Shown here: positions 32,913 to 43,000 of the stretch, in pieces
Numbering within the stretch: the first letter of the stretch is position 1
How the letters are laid out: every line of letters starts with the position of its first letter
Origin: Terriglobia bacterium
Lineage (GTDB): Bacteria > Acidobacteriota > Polarisedimenticolia > Polarisedimenticolales > JAIQFR01
Length of the DNA: 64,000 nt
Reading direction: 5' to 3'
Assembly (NCBI GenBank): GCA_020073205.1
Contig: JAIQFR010000004.1
Coordinates: 1 to 64,000 of the forward strand
Translations under genes and position numbers: made by a program
The notes under the pieces: generated by a model
What the model was told of the DNA's origin: nothing
Databases searched by the model: none
Seen by the model: the letters and a program-made list of their open reading frames with translations, nothing else

Positions 32913-35900
32913 TCAGTTGCTCCTCGCCGCGTGCTCGAGCACCTGCTGGATGTGGACGTCCACCTGTCTCACGAACGACGGCGGGACCGGGTAGCCGTCG
33001 CTCTCGTAGGTCAGGATCGGCATGCCTCCCTTCAGGCTGAGCGGCCTCAGGATGGCCTCCGAGATCCGGTAAGGAAGGCAGTTGAACGGACCGACGACGA
33101 TGATCCCGTCGTAACCTTCGCCCTCGGCCTCGAGGCCTTTCCCCACCGTCGGGATGGCCTCGCCATAGATCCTCGGGGAGACGTGCTCGGACGCACTCTC
33201 GAACAGCGTCGAGACGTCGTTCGCCCCGGCCACGAGGAGCCCGCTCCGGCGGAAGAGCCCGCGGTAGTAGTCCTCGATCCGTCTCGCCAGACGATAGGCG
33301 AGCCAGTCCCTGAGGTACCGCTTCCCGTCGGCCTTTAAGATCCTCGTGCAGGCCTTGGCCATCGCCAGGCTGCCCGGCTTCATCCCCCACCCCTGCGCCG
33401 CTCCCGCCACGCCCTGATAGGTGCCGTAGAAGACCAGGTCGCTCAGGTCGACCGGCTTGAGGATGATGCCTCGCTTCGCGTAGAGCTCGTGGACGCCTTC
33501 CATGAACAACGGGCTGAAGCGGGTGAAGAAGTCGCCGGTCACCACGACCCGCGGACAGGCGAGGGGATCCCCCGAGCGCGGCAGCGCCGCCAGCCCATCG
33601 ACGAACGCGGGCAGCCCGGCGTGGAACTTCTCGAGAGACTCGGCCCCGTTGACGAGCCGCAACCACTCCCCCCGGAGCCGAGCGACGCTGCCGGGCGCCC
33701 CGACGACCGCCAGGACCTGCTCGATCTCCACGAGGATGTCCGCCGCCAGGATCGCCGCCGACAGATGCCGTGCCAGAGCCGCCTCGGCGAGCCCGAGGAA
33801 GCCGTTGTCCCGCCCTGGATTGAGGAGGAAGAGGTCCGGCAGCCGCTGCTCCGCGATGAACCGCTCGAAGTACCCCATGTAGCAGTCCACGACGCAAGGC
33901 GCGCCGCCGCGCAGCATGTAGAAGCCCGCGATCTCCCCCGGCCGGCGCCCCTCGTGGACCCGAAGGAGCTGGCCGATGCAGATGGGAAGGGGGAGGCACT
34001 CGCGGCCCGACGTGTGCTGGAGGCCCCGGTCGAGCTGGCCGCGGTCCAGCGGCATGATCTCCCCCGCGTTGAGGCCGAGCCAGCGAGCGGCCGCGCCGAT
34101 GGCCTCGCCGTGGTACCGGGAGAAGTTGGGGAAGTACAGCTTGACCCGCGGGTCGGTGAGCGGAACGATCTCGCCGTTCGACCTGACGATCCGCCCGTTC
34201 GACGCGAGCCGGCACGGGGTGAAGGGCCGTGAGCGGGTGGCCTGCGACTCGCGGTAGTTCCGGACGATGTCGAGGAACGCCTCGAGGCGGGTCTGGACCC
34301 CGGCATCGGCGGTGTGGGCGTCGATCTCGACGATCAGGTGCGGCTTCGAGCCCAGCTCGGACGCGAGCATCGAGTGGGTGAACGCGTCGATGGTGCAGCT
34401 GTAGTTGCCCACGCAGACGAGGAAGACGTTGGGATTCCGCTTGGCCAGCGCCACCGCGTTCATGATCTGGTTGGCGAAGTGCCACGCGGTCGGCCCGTCG
34501 CCGACCGGCGCGAGGCAATCCGCGGGGATCACCCTCACGCCCATGCTGGAGAGCTTCTTTCCCACCGACTGCGAGGCCGCCGCCGAGAAGGCGTTGTAGC
34601 TGTGCCCCGCGAGCAGGATCGCCGGCCCCCCCTCGGCCACCGCTTCGTCGAGCGCCCGTCGCCCCAGCTCGTTCAGCGCGCGCTCCACCTCCGTCTGGGC
34701 GCGCACCGCCGCCGCCCAGGCTCGCTCGGCCGCCTCGCGGGGGAACCCGAGATCGCGCACGGCCGACTCCACGAGCGCCGAGCTGGACCGGTAGCCGCCG
34801 GCGAAATCCAACACCGGTGAGAGGAAGCGCGTGTCGGGAAACGCCTTGGCCAGGAAGTAGGGGCCGGCCTGGGTGATCGGGCACAGGAAGGAGTCCCTGC
34901 AGGGGCCGGTCTGGGGCATGCGCACCACGTGCGGGAGGAAGACCAGGCCCACCCCCCGGCGCGCGAGGTCGAGCACCGCGCCGTGCGCGATCTGCGCGGG
35001 AAAGCAGAAGCCGGAATAAGACTTCAGCTCTCCGCGCCGATCCACGTCGGACAGCACGACCTCCATGCCCAGGGCGGCGAAGAACGTCGAGTACAGCGGG
35101 AAGAGCGAGTGCGTCGTCAACGCCCTCGGAATGCCGATGCGGTTCCCCCGCTCCACCGTCCCGCCTAGGGAGCGGCCGAACAGCAAATCGGCTCTCGCTT
35201 CGACCAGGTCGGGTGCAGCGGCGGTTCGAGCCTCCCTCTTCCACACGCTCTCGAACAGGCTGCAGCGGCCGCCGAACGGGAATCGCCGGCCGGCCACCTC
35301 GAAACGGTCGATGCCGCAGTACAGCTTGCAGGCTCGGCAGGTGAACCGGCCGGCGAGCTTCATCTCCGGCGCGGCCAGTGCCAGGAGGTCGGTCGCGTCG
35401 CCGAGCGAGCCGCCGGCGCGCTCGAGGGCCAGTAGCCCGACGCCGAGCGCTCCGAGCAGCTCCGGGGCGGGCGGGACCACCACCTGGCGGTCGACGATCT
35501 GGGCGAAGGCGTGCCCGACGGCGCGGTTCAGGGCGACCCCGCCTTGCAGGAACACCTTCTTGCCCACGGGGCGCGGCCCCTTGACCCTGTTGAGATAGTT
35601 GTCGGCGATCGCGTAGACCAGGCCGGCGACGACGCTCTCGCGCGAGTGGCCCTGCTGCTGCGCGGCGCGGATGTCGGAGTTGATGAACGCCGCGCAGGTT
35701 CCCTTGAATCGCGCGGGGAGCGGGGCGCCGAGCGCCACGCCGGCGATCTCGGAGACCGGGATGCCGAGATCGCCCTGGGCGCTCTCCTCCAGGAAGGAGC
35801 CGGTGCCCGCCGAGCAGGCGTCGTTCATGGCGTAGTCGACGGGAACGCCGTTGCGCAGCCGGATGTACTTGGAGTCCTGGCCGCCGATCTCGAAGATCGT

Positions 35901-37040
35901 GTCCACCTCGGGGTCGAAGTGCGTCGCCCCCGCCGCGTGGGCCGAGATCTCGTTGTAGACGTGGCCGGTGCCCAGGTAGGCGCCGGCCAGCTCCCGGGCC
36001 GAGCCGGTGGTGGCGGCGAGGCCGACGGGGCGATTCCCGACCTCTACGGCGAGAGCGCGCAGGCACTCGCGCGCCGCCGAAACGGGGTCGGCGAGCGTCC
36101 GCGCGTAGTGCGATGCGACGACGCGGCGGGTCGCCGGATCGAGCAGGACCGCTTTGGTCGTGGTCGACCCCGCATCCACTCCCAGGACCAGCGGGCCGTC
36201 GGGCGGTGCCTGCCGGGGGGGCGCGGCGATGAACTCCACGCGGTCCGCGTAGCGGCGGAGCGGCGGGAGGCTGCCGAGATCCGGCTGGCGCGCGATCTTC
36301 GGCGACCGGTGGAGCGGCTCGTCGCGAGCCAGCAACGCGCTCCCCCAGGCCTCGAACCAGGGGCTTTCCGGCAGCACGACGAACCGCGTGGCGGCGAGCT
36401 TCTCCCGCAGCGCCGCCACGAGCGCCGCGCTGCGCGCCACGCCGCCGATCAGGAGCACGCGCCGGAGCTCGCGCTGCCCTTTCTCGAGGAGCGCGATCAC
36501 CTTGCTCGCCATGCTGTCCTGGAGGCTGTGGAGGATGTCCTCGGGAGCGGCCTCCTTGCGGTTGAGCTTGTGCGTGATGTCCGACTTGCAGTGCACCGAG
36601 CAGCGCGAGGCCAGCGGCACGACCTTGCCGGAGAACGAGAGCCGGATCGCCTCGTCCAATCCCAGCCCCATCCGGCCGATCTGCTGCACGAAGAACTCGC
36701 CGCTCCCCGCCGCGCACTTGTTGTCCGAGAGGACGCTCGTGATGCTCGCACCCTCGAGCAGGTAGACCAGGAAGGACTCCCCCCCGAGCGAGGCCACCGC
36801 GTCGAAGTCGCCCTCCGCCTCGCGCAGCGCCCGCTGGATGGCGGCGACCTCCGGGATGTGCCCCAGGTGGCCGGACACGCCGAAGTACTCGGCGTCCCTG
36901 AATTCGGCCCCTGCGAGCAGCTCGTCGAGGACCTCGAGCGGGCGGCCCTGGTGGGGCACCACCTTGGCGTCCCTGGCGCGGCCTCGCACGACCGCCACCT
37001 TGACGGTCAGGCTCCCGATATCCACGCCTACGTAGGACAC
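32913..37040 (-). CDS. Large CoA-dehydratase activase-type protein (BadF/HgdC ATPase family)
   Basis: About 1375 residues. Two ATPase domains of the BadF/BadG/HgdC type are in tandem: GVDIGSLTVKVAVV with CAAGSGEFFVQQ, then GVDAGSTTTKAVLL with EIGGQDSKYIRLRNG and NDACSAGTGSFLEESA. The Cys-Ala/Ser-Ala-Gly motif normally supplies a cysteine of a bridging iron-sulfur cluster. A Cys-rich motif follows (FTCRACKLYCGIDRF) and then a long HgdB/DUF2229-like region. Single-chain proteins of this size are known as activase-related proteins of uncertain substrate, thought to drive electrons into radical dehydratases. The GTG at 37040 gives the family N-terminus; a TTG at 37118 would add 26 residues. No dehydratase subunit genes are nearby. 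Confidence 0.88.
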   Translation of the reverse strand: MSYVGVDIGSLTVKVAVVRGRARDAKVVPHQGRPLEVLDELLAGAEFRDAEYFGVSGHLGHIPEVAAIQRALREAEGDFDAVASLGGESFLVYLLEGASITSVLSDNKCAAGSGEFFVQQIGRMGLGLDEAIRLSFSGKVVPLASRCSVHCKSDITHKLNRKEAAPEDILHSLQDSMASKVIALLEKGQRELRRVLLIGGVARSAALVAALREKLAATRFVVLPESPWFEAWGSALLARDEPLHRSPKIARQPDLGSLPPLRRYADRVEFIAAPPRQAPPDGPLVLGVDAGSTTTKAVLLDPATRRVVASHYARTLADPVSAARECLRALAVEVGNRPVGLAATTGSARELAGAYLGTGHVYNEISAHAAGATHFDPEVDTIFEIGGQDSKYIRLRNGVPVDYAMNDACSAGTGSFLEESAQGDLGIPVSEIAGVALGAPLPARFKGTCAAFINSDIRAAQQQGHSRESVVAGLVYAIADNYLNRVKGPRPVGKKVFLQGGVALNRAVGHAFAQIVDRQVVVPPAPELLGALGVGLLALERAGGSLGDATDLLALAAPEMKLAGRFTCRACKLYCGIDRFEVAGRRFPFGGRCSLFESVWKREARTAAAPDLVEARADLLFGRSLGGTVERGNRIGIPRALTTHSLFPLYSTFFAALGMEVVLSDVDRRGELKSYSGFCFPAQIAHGAVLDLARRGVGLVFLPHVVRMPQTGPCRDSFLCPITQAGPYFLAKAFPDTRFLSPVLDFAGGYRSSSALVESAVRDLGFPREAAERAWAAAVRAQTEVERALNELGRRALDEAVAEGGPAILLAGHSYNAFSAAASQSVGKKLSSMGVRVIPADCLAPVGDGPTAWHFANQIMNAVALAKRNPNVFLVCVGNYSCTIDAFTHSMLASELGSKPHLIVEIDAHTADAGVQTRLEAFLDIVRNYRESQATRSRPFTPCRLASNGRIVRSNGEIVPLTDPRVKLYFPNFSRYHGEAIGAAARWLGLNAGEIMPLDRGQLDRGLQHTSGRECLPLPICIGQLLRVHEGRRPGEIAGFYMLRGGAPCVVDCYMGYFERFIAEQRLPDLFLLNPGRDNGFLGLAEAALARHLSAAILAADILVEIEQVLAVVGAPGSVARLRGEWLRLVNGAESLEKFHAGLPAFVDGLAALPRSGDPLACPRVVVTGDFFTRFSPLFMEGVHELYAKRGIILKPVDLSDLVFYGTYQGVAGAAQGWGMKPGSLAMAKACTRILKADGKRYLRDWLAYRLARRIEDYYRGLFRRSGLLVAGANDVSTLFESASEHVSPRIYGEAIPTVGKGLEAEGEGYDGIIVVGPFNCLPYRISEAILRPLSLKGGMPILTYESDGYPVPPSFVRQVDVHIQQVLEHAARSN

Positions 37041-37169
37041 ACGAAGCCTCGCGGTATCGTCGGTCGCTGGAGGAACCTGCTGCTCCGGAACATACGCCGG
37101 AGTGCTCCGCCCGTCCAACCGGGATGCGGGGCTAGGTCTGATTCGAGGATCGGAGGTGGATTCCCCTCT

Positions 37170-37484
37170 TCACTTCAGGAATTGCAGGAATTCGACGGGC
37201 GCGCCATCGCACACGACAAAGGCCACGAGGACACCCGGCGAAGGGCTGTTCGGCTGGATGAGGATCTCCTGCCCGGCGAGAGCCCGCTGCAGATCGTCCA
37301 CCTCGAACGCCACGTGCGGAACCGTCTTCACCAGCTCCGGGAGCGGACAAACCTCTTCGTACCGCATCCACTGAATGCCGAAAGGGTTGCTCTCGTGATC
37401 GGTACAGAACACCCCGTAATTCGCAAGGTACGTCTCCCCGCGTTGCGGCGTCCGCGTGGGAATCCCGATGTGGTGGTACTTCAT
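37170..37484 (-). CDS. VOC (glyoxalase/bleomycin-resistance fold) protein
   Basis: 104 residues covering one complete VOC domain: MKYHHIGIPT at the start, VPHVAFEVDDLQRAL in the middle and APVEFLQFL at the end, with His5 and Glu near 100 in positions that commonly bind metal. These proteins act as dioxygenases, isomerases or binding proteins; the substrate cannot be told from sequence. The start was chosen because a GGAGG precedes it and the 48-residue extension upstream is not VOC-like. It lies on the same strand between the activase and a membrane protein gene. Confidence 0.85.
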   Translation of the reverse strand: MKYHHIGIPTRTPQRGETYLANYGVFCTDHESNPFGIQWMRYEEVCPLPELVKTVPHVAFEVDDLQRALAGQEILIQPNSPSPGVLVAFVVCDGAPVEFLQFLK

Positions 37485-37596
37485 CGACGGGATACCTCCA
37501 TCGATTCCATCGAAGCGGTTCGACGAATTGGCCATGGCCGAGGCGAATGGGCTCATTCCGGGAGGAATGTTCTTTGCCGCCCGGGGAGGCGGCCCA

Positions 37597-38019
37597 CTAC
37601 GCCGCCTTCCGGGGAGCGACCCGCGCACCGGCGCAGGCCGCCGGGAGGAACACGACGAGACCTGCGATCCAGAACCAGAGCGGGGGAGGCAACATCAGGT
37701 TGGTAGCGATGCCTGCCAGCGTGAGGAGTCCCCCGACGACCAACGCATGGAGAACGGGAGACCGCTTGCCGATCCAGGCCGCGGCGAAACCGCCCGCCAG
37801 GCTGCCGAGGCCCCAGCCGAGGACCACGACGAGGAGGGCACCGACAGGAGCGCTTGCGAAGAGGCTTCGGATCGCCTCCCGGTCCGTCGTGCCCCTCGCG
37901 AGCTTGCCCATCTCGGGATAGAGGAGGTGGCCGTTGATCGACTCGACCACCATCATGACGACGCTCGCCAGCACGAAACCGACAACGATAGCTACGATGC
38001 TTCTAAGAATTGACCGCAT
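37597..38019 (-). CDS. Small hypothetical integral membrane protein
   Basis: 140 residues with four hydrophobic segments (about 6-27, 55-80, 90-108, 112-130), short loops and a charged stretch between the first two. It resembles small uncharacterised membrane proteins (SMR/EamA-like length) but carries no diagnostic motif. GGGGAGGAATCAC before the ATG is a good binding site. Upstream is the DUF4153 gene on the same strand, so the two may be co-transcribed. Confidence 0.7.
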   Translation of the reverse strand: MRSILRSIVAIVVGFVLASVVMMVVESINGHLLYPEMGKLARGTTDREAIRSLFASAPVGALLVVVLGWGLGSLAGGFAAAWIGKRSPVLHALVVGGLLTLAGIATNLMLPPPLWFWIAGLVVFLPAACAGARVAPRKAA

Positions 38020-38098
38020 GTGATTCCTCCCCGACCGCCCGAGGCCTGCGTCGTTCCGGCCCGAGGCCCGCGGGTAGATCTTAACCCGCGGGGAGCCC

Positions 38099-39901
38099 TC
38101 ATCGCCTCTTCAGGAGGAGGATGCCGCTTCCGTCGATGGTAGCGGGCGATTTCTCCTTCCCCTTCGGACCGCCGTTCAGCGATTGAAAGCAGACCTTCAT
38201 TCCGTTTCCTTCGGTCGTCATCAGCTCCTGGGGCACGTCCTCCTGGGAGCCACCGGTGGGGTACTTCTTCGCCAAACGCCTCAGCATGTCGTCCAGCGGC
38301 GGACCCAGCTGCCCCGCGCCTTCCCTGCAGAGCCGGATCGCCGTGGTCGAGCCGGAGACGACCGTCACCTGATTTCCCTTGGTGGGGCAGGGCTGGAACG
38401 TCCCTCCGTAGAAGTAGTCGAAGCGGTATACGGTCGCATACCCCTCCACGTCCAGCGGCTCGCCGCGCTTCACCTTGTAGCTGAAATGCTTCCCATCGCC
38501 CGGGGAGGCAGCCCTCGCCGCAACGTACTCGACGCCCAGAGGACCCATGACCTTGACCGTGGCGTCGCTGGTGTTCCCGTAATGCCCTTTGAGCTTGTCG
38601 GCCGCGGGTCTCAGGTCTTCCCGGAACAACGGCTGGAGCCGCATCAATCCGTGGTATTCGCCCACGTAGTCCAGGCAGGCGCTGATCTGCTTGCGGTCCT
38701 CCCACGACACCTCCTTCCCGGCCTTCACGGCTTTCCCGGCGACCCACATCCCGTTCTTCTCCAGCAGGCCCATGAGCCGCGCCCTCTGGCTCCTGAACGA
38801 CACGTCGTCGGCGCCCCAGGGACCGGAGGAGGTCAGCGCCGCCACGGCGCAGAAGGTGGCGGGCACCCAGCGAATGTCCGGTGGCTTCGAGAAGATGAAG
38901 TACAGGAACATGCCGACGAGCCACAGGGCCAGTACGACCAGGAAATAGCGGCGCTCGGTGAGCCCGTACTGGTCCGTGCGCTTGTAGATCGAGACGAGGA
39001 GCATTCCGAGCAGGGGCAGGGCGCTGATACAAAACCCCTTCGAGTACTTGGCGATCCAGGATTCTCCCTCCCGATCCCTGGCGGGGAAGAAGAGCAGGAG
39101 CGTGACGAGCCCCAGGATGGAGGCCGACGTGGTGAGCCATGCGACCCAGCCCGAGGGCCATTGCTGGGTGATGAGGATCTTGCCCAGGTACGCGTACAGG
39201 ATGGCGAAGTAGACCGTGGCCAGCGGGACCAGCAGGTACTGGGCGAAGACCTTGACGGCCTTCGGGTAGGAGCCGTCCCGCTCCAGCTCCCCGAAGTCGC
39301 GGGGGACGCCCGCGAGGAAGTGCCAGGGAAGGAACACGTACGCCGCGAAGATCCAGAGCCGCGCGTAAGCCTCGGGCTTGATTTCCACGCCCAGCAGCTT
39401 GTCGAGGAAGAGCAGGACCACGGACACGCCGGCGAAGAAGACCAGGGTGTAGAGCCCCGACAGCAGGACCCGGGTCACGAGGCGCTCGTTGAAGTGCCAG
39501 AAACCGTTGGTCTCCCCGTATCCGAAGTACGCCGCGAAGGAGACCAGGACGACGGAAGGGACCAGCCACTGGAAGTAGTAGATCGAGAAGTTGGGGGCGT
39601 GGTGCCGGTACAGCGTGACGAGCAGCACGCCCATCAGCAGGAATCCGAGCGGCCCGTAGACGATGGAGGGGACCCGCTTCGCGAAGGGCGGCCTCTCCTT
39701 CATGAGAGTGAGGGAGAACGTCAACGGGACGCCCAGCGACAGGGTCAGGAGCAGCTTCAACCAGGCGAGGTCGAGGTCATGCTGGCCCACCAGCCACCAG
39801 AGAAGGAGGCACGCGGAAGCCGCGACGACAAGGGGGTAAGGGAAGCGGAGGAAGGCCTGCGCTGCGTTGTCGATGAGGTACCGCACCGAGGGGAGCTTCA
39901 T
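38099..39901 (-). CDS. DUF4153-type membrane protein with a C-terminal soluble extension
   Basis: 600 residues. About nine to ten membrane segments occupy 20-365, with a long hydrophobic run at LPLLGMLLVSIYKR. DUF4153 family members are multi-pass proteins of unknown function. The region after about 365 is mostly soluble (about 235 residues) and includes a basic C-terminal end. The start was chosen at the ATG following AGAGGG; an ATG 57 bases upstream is possible. It precedes the small membrane protein gene. Confidence 0.78.
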   Translation of the reverse strand: MKLPSVRYLIDNAAQAFLRFPYPLVVAASACLLLWWLVGQHDLDLAWLKLLLTLSLGVPLTFSLTLMKERPPFAKRVPSIVYGPLGFLLMGVLLVTLYRHHAPNFSIYYFQWLVPSVVLVSFAAYFGYGETNGFWHFNERLVTRVLLSGLYTLVFFAGVSVVLLFLDKLLGVEIKPEAYARLWIFAAYVFLPWHFLAGVPRDFGELERDGSYPKAVKVFAQYLLVPLATVYFAILYAYLGKILITQQWPSGWVAWLTTSASILGLVTLLLFFPARDREGESWIAKYSKGFCISALPLLGMLLVSIYKRTDQYGLTERRYFLVVLALWLVGMFLYFIFSKPPDIRWVPATFCAVAALTSSGPWGADDVSFRSQRARLMGLLEKNGMWVAGKAVKAGKEVSWEDRKQISACLDYVGEYHGLMRLQPLFREDLRPAADKLKGHYGNTSDATVKVMGPLGVEYVAARAASPGDGKHFSYKVKRGEPLDVEGYATVYRFDYFYGGTFQPCPTKGNQVTVVSGSTTAIRLCREGAGQLGPPLDDMLRRLAKKYPTGGSQEDVPQELMTTEGNGMKVCFQSLNGGPKGKEKSPATIDGSGILLLKRR

Positions 39902-40048
39902 TGGAACCCTCTTGAACAGCGCCCTACCAGTCCTGAATCCGCCGGTCGACGTACGCATTTTCGGAGAAACGGACCTTCGGAGGTCGGGCCCTACGGCACA
40001 GCTCGATCGCCTACCGGCGAGCCCCTCGCTCCGACTCGGGCGGTCGGC

Positions 40049-43000
40049 CTATCCGGTTCGACCTCCTCGTCTTCTGGGCTTGAGATCCCCGGGAGGTGGC
40101 AAGACAACTGGAGGCATTCTCACCTTGCAACTGCCATCTCCGGTGCACCTCATGAATCCGGGGCATCCGCACACGGTGCAATCCTCCAACGGGCCGCTCG
40201 CGGAACAAAAGAGCGGTCGCTGAATGGAGCATGCTCCGACGGTCGTGCCGTCCGGACAGCGATACTTGTCGCTGAGCGGGTGGCGGTCGACGTTGCAGTT
40301 ACAGCCATGGTCCTCCAAGTAGTAAGGATCGTCGCAGAACCCATCCGTGTCCGTGTCGGCGCAGACCTCCGAATAGCGGGTCCAGTAGTTGCCGCCGATC
40401 TTGGATCCGGGAGAGTAGATCCGGCTTCCGTCCTCTGGGGTCGTGTCCCAATATACGGTCGGAACGCCCAGGTTCCACATGGAGAAGAAGACGTTCGTTC
40501 CTTCGTCGAAGTAGTTGTTGTAGATGGCGTTGCCACCCGACAGAGCGGTGATGGTCATTCCATCCACTCCGCTCTGACGAACGAAGTTGTTGACGATCGT
40601 GTTGTAGGAGGATCGGTCGATGACGACACCGTCGTAATGGCTGTCCCGAATGGTGTTCCCGGTGATGGTGTTCCAGCTCGAGTGGATCCAGACGCCCGTC
40701 TCGTTGTCCTCGAACGTGTTGTTGGCGACGGTATTGTAGGCGTAATCGCCATCCAAGAGGACTCCTTGATCCAAGCACGATTCGATCATGTTGTCCTCGA
40801 CGAGACTGTCTTGGTGATCGGCTCCGGCGACGACGTGGACCCCACGCGGGAAGTCGCGAATGACGCAGTTCCGGACGGTGACGTTCTTCGCATCGGCCGC
40901 TACCTTCACGCCGATACCGCAATTCGGAACGGACGGAGGCGCGGTCCCCATGATCGTCCTTCCGCCGCAGTCCAGCACGACGTCGCTCGCGGTGATGTTG
41001 ACGCAGGCATTCACGCAGTCGGTGCACTGGATATCCCGCGCCAGGCCGTAGGTCCCTCCATCGCTGATCACGTCGGGGCCGCCCCAGATGTTGTTGGTCG
41101 CCAGCCGATAGACGCCCCGTCCGTGGGTGAACGAGAGGATATCCGTGGGGCTGCCTGGCGCGGGGGGGCTGGCGACGAGGTCGAAGACGGCCACGTTCGG
41201 GTGGCCGAGCATGAAAGTTCCCCAGGTGACTCCTCCATCCGTGCTGCGGAAGATGCCGACGTCCGTTCCGATGTAGATGATGCTCGAGTCGTTCGGGTCG
41301 ATGAGCACCGCGTTGACCGGGTTATCGGGGATTCCCGGGTCGATCGCGGCCCACGTCACCACCGCGGGTGACGCGAGGGCGTTGGTCGTGCGATAGACGT
41401 GGCGCGTGCCGAATCCGGAGAGCCCCACGATCACGACCCCGGCGGCGTTCCGGTCCACGGCGATGTCGTTGATTCCCCCTCCGGCCGGATTGACGGGCAG
41501 TGTCGAGGTGATGTCGTCCCATTCCCGTAACACGCCGAACAGCGCTGTTCGGCGATACACGCGTCCCTTGTCGGTCCCCGCGAAGTACGTATTGCAGTCG
41601 CCGGTCGATTGAGCGAAGGCCATCGCCTGTATCAATTGCCCATCCGGAAGATCACCGTCCCTGTCGCGCGACCAGTTGCTTGCGCCATCGGCGGTGCGCC
41701 AGGCCGTTCTGCTGCCCGCGATGAGGATCCGCGGGTCGTTCGGACACATCACGAGCGGAGAGATGAACGCCGTGCGGGTCCGGTTCGCGGCGTCTTCCAG
41801 GCCGTTATCGGCCTGCGTCCAGGATGCTCCGCCGTTGGTCGTTCTCGAGACGCAGAGGTTCTCGGTTGATGTGAATCGCGTTGCCGGTGAGAGAAAGTCG
41901 ATCGCCTGGAAAGCACCATCGCCCGCCATCGCTTCGTACCACGTGGGTTCGGACAGCGAGCCCTCGTGACTCAGGGAGCCGTTGTCCTGGCTGCCGCCAA
42001 GAATCTCCATGGGGCTCCCGAAGTAGGCCGCAGCGCCGGGGTAGAACTGCGTGAGCGCCAGGCCGCCGCCGTTGCGGCTGGTCCACGTCGCGCCCCTGTC
42101 CGAAGTCGTGAAGACGCCGCCATCGTTCCCCAGCCAGACGTCGTTTCCCCGGAATGCGAGAGCATGCTGGTCCACGTGCACCGGATCCGGACAGACGCTC
42201 GTCCAAGTGATCCCGGCGTCGACGGAACTCCAGAGCCCGACGCCGCCGAGCCATACCGATTGGTCCGGCGCGACCGCGATGACGAGGGCGAAATTGCAGA
42301 AGCCGGCGCCGGGGCCGGCGTACGTACAGATGTCATCAAGGACGTTTCCCTCGCACGACGAGCTGCCTTGAACGATGTTGGGTAGCGAGGTCCACGTTTC
42401 GCCGCCGTCGTCGCTCCTGTACGCGCCGAGCTGTCGCTGGTCGGTGATGCTCTCGAAGACGGCGTACACCGTCTCCGACTCGGCCGGGTCGATGGCGAGC
42501 GCCACCCGCCCCATGGCGGACGATAACGGCAATCCCGCCGTCTTCTGCGTCCAGGTCGAGCCGCCGTCGGTCGACTTCCAGACGCCGGCGTTATAGACGC
42601 CGGCTATGAGCGTGTCCGGGTCGTCGGGGTCGATCGCGAGGTCGTTGGTTTCCGTGGTCTCGGTGCCTGTCTGGACGTTGCCAAGAACCCTGTTCCAGCT
42701 CAGCCCGCCATCGGCAGACTTCCAGACGCCCCACGGGTTCCAGCCAGTGGGTCGAGGCGGGACGCTGGGGATGAAGCCCCCCGATCCATCCGTATTGGCA
42801 GCCCAGAGGACGCTCGAATCCGATGGGTGGACGATGATGCGACTCACGCTCGTGCCCCCGAACGTCTCCTGGCCCACCAGAGCCCAAGTCGTACCTCCGT
42901 TCGTCGACTTGAGGATTCCGGCCCCGTAGTAGCTGTCGCCGCTCAAGTTGGACTCGCCCGTCCCCGCGTAGACGATCTCCGCATCGCGCGGATCGATCGC

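Noticed and set aside
38183-41371. 1062-residue frame crossing the DUF4153 gene and the mosaic exoprotein gene
   Set aside because: It crosses two genes in antisense with no motif.
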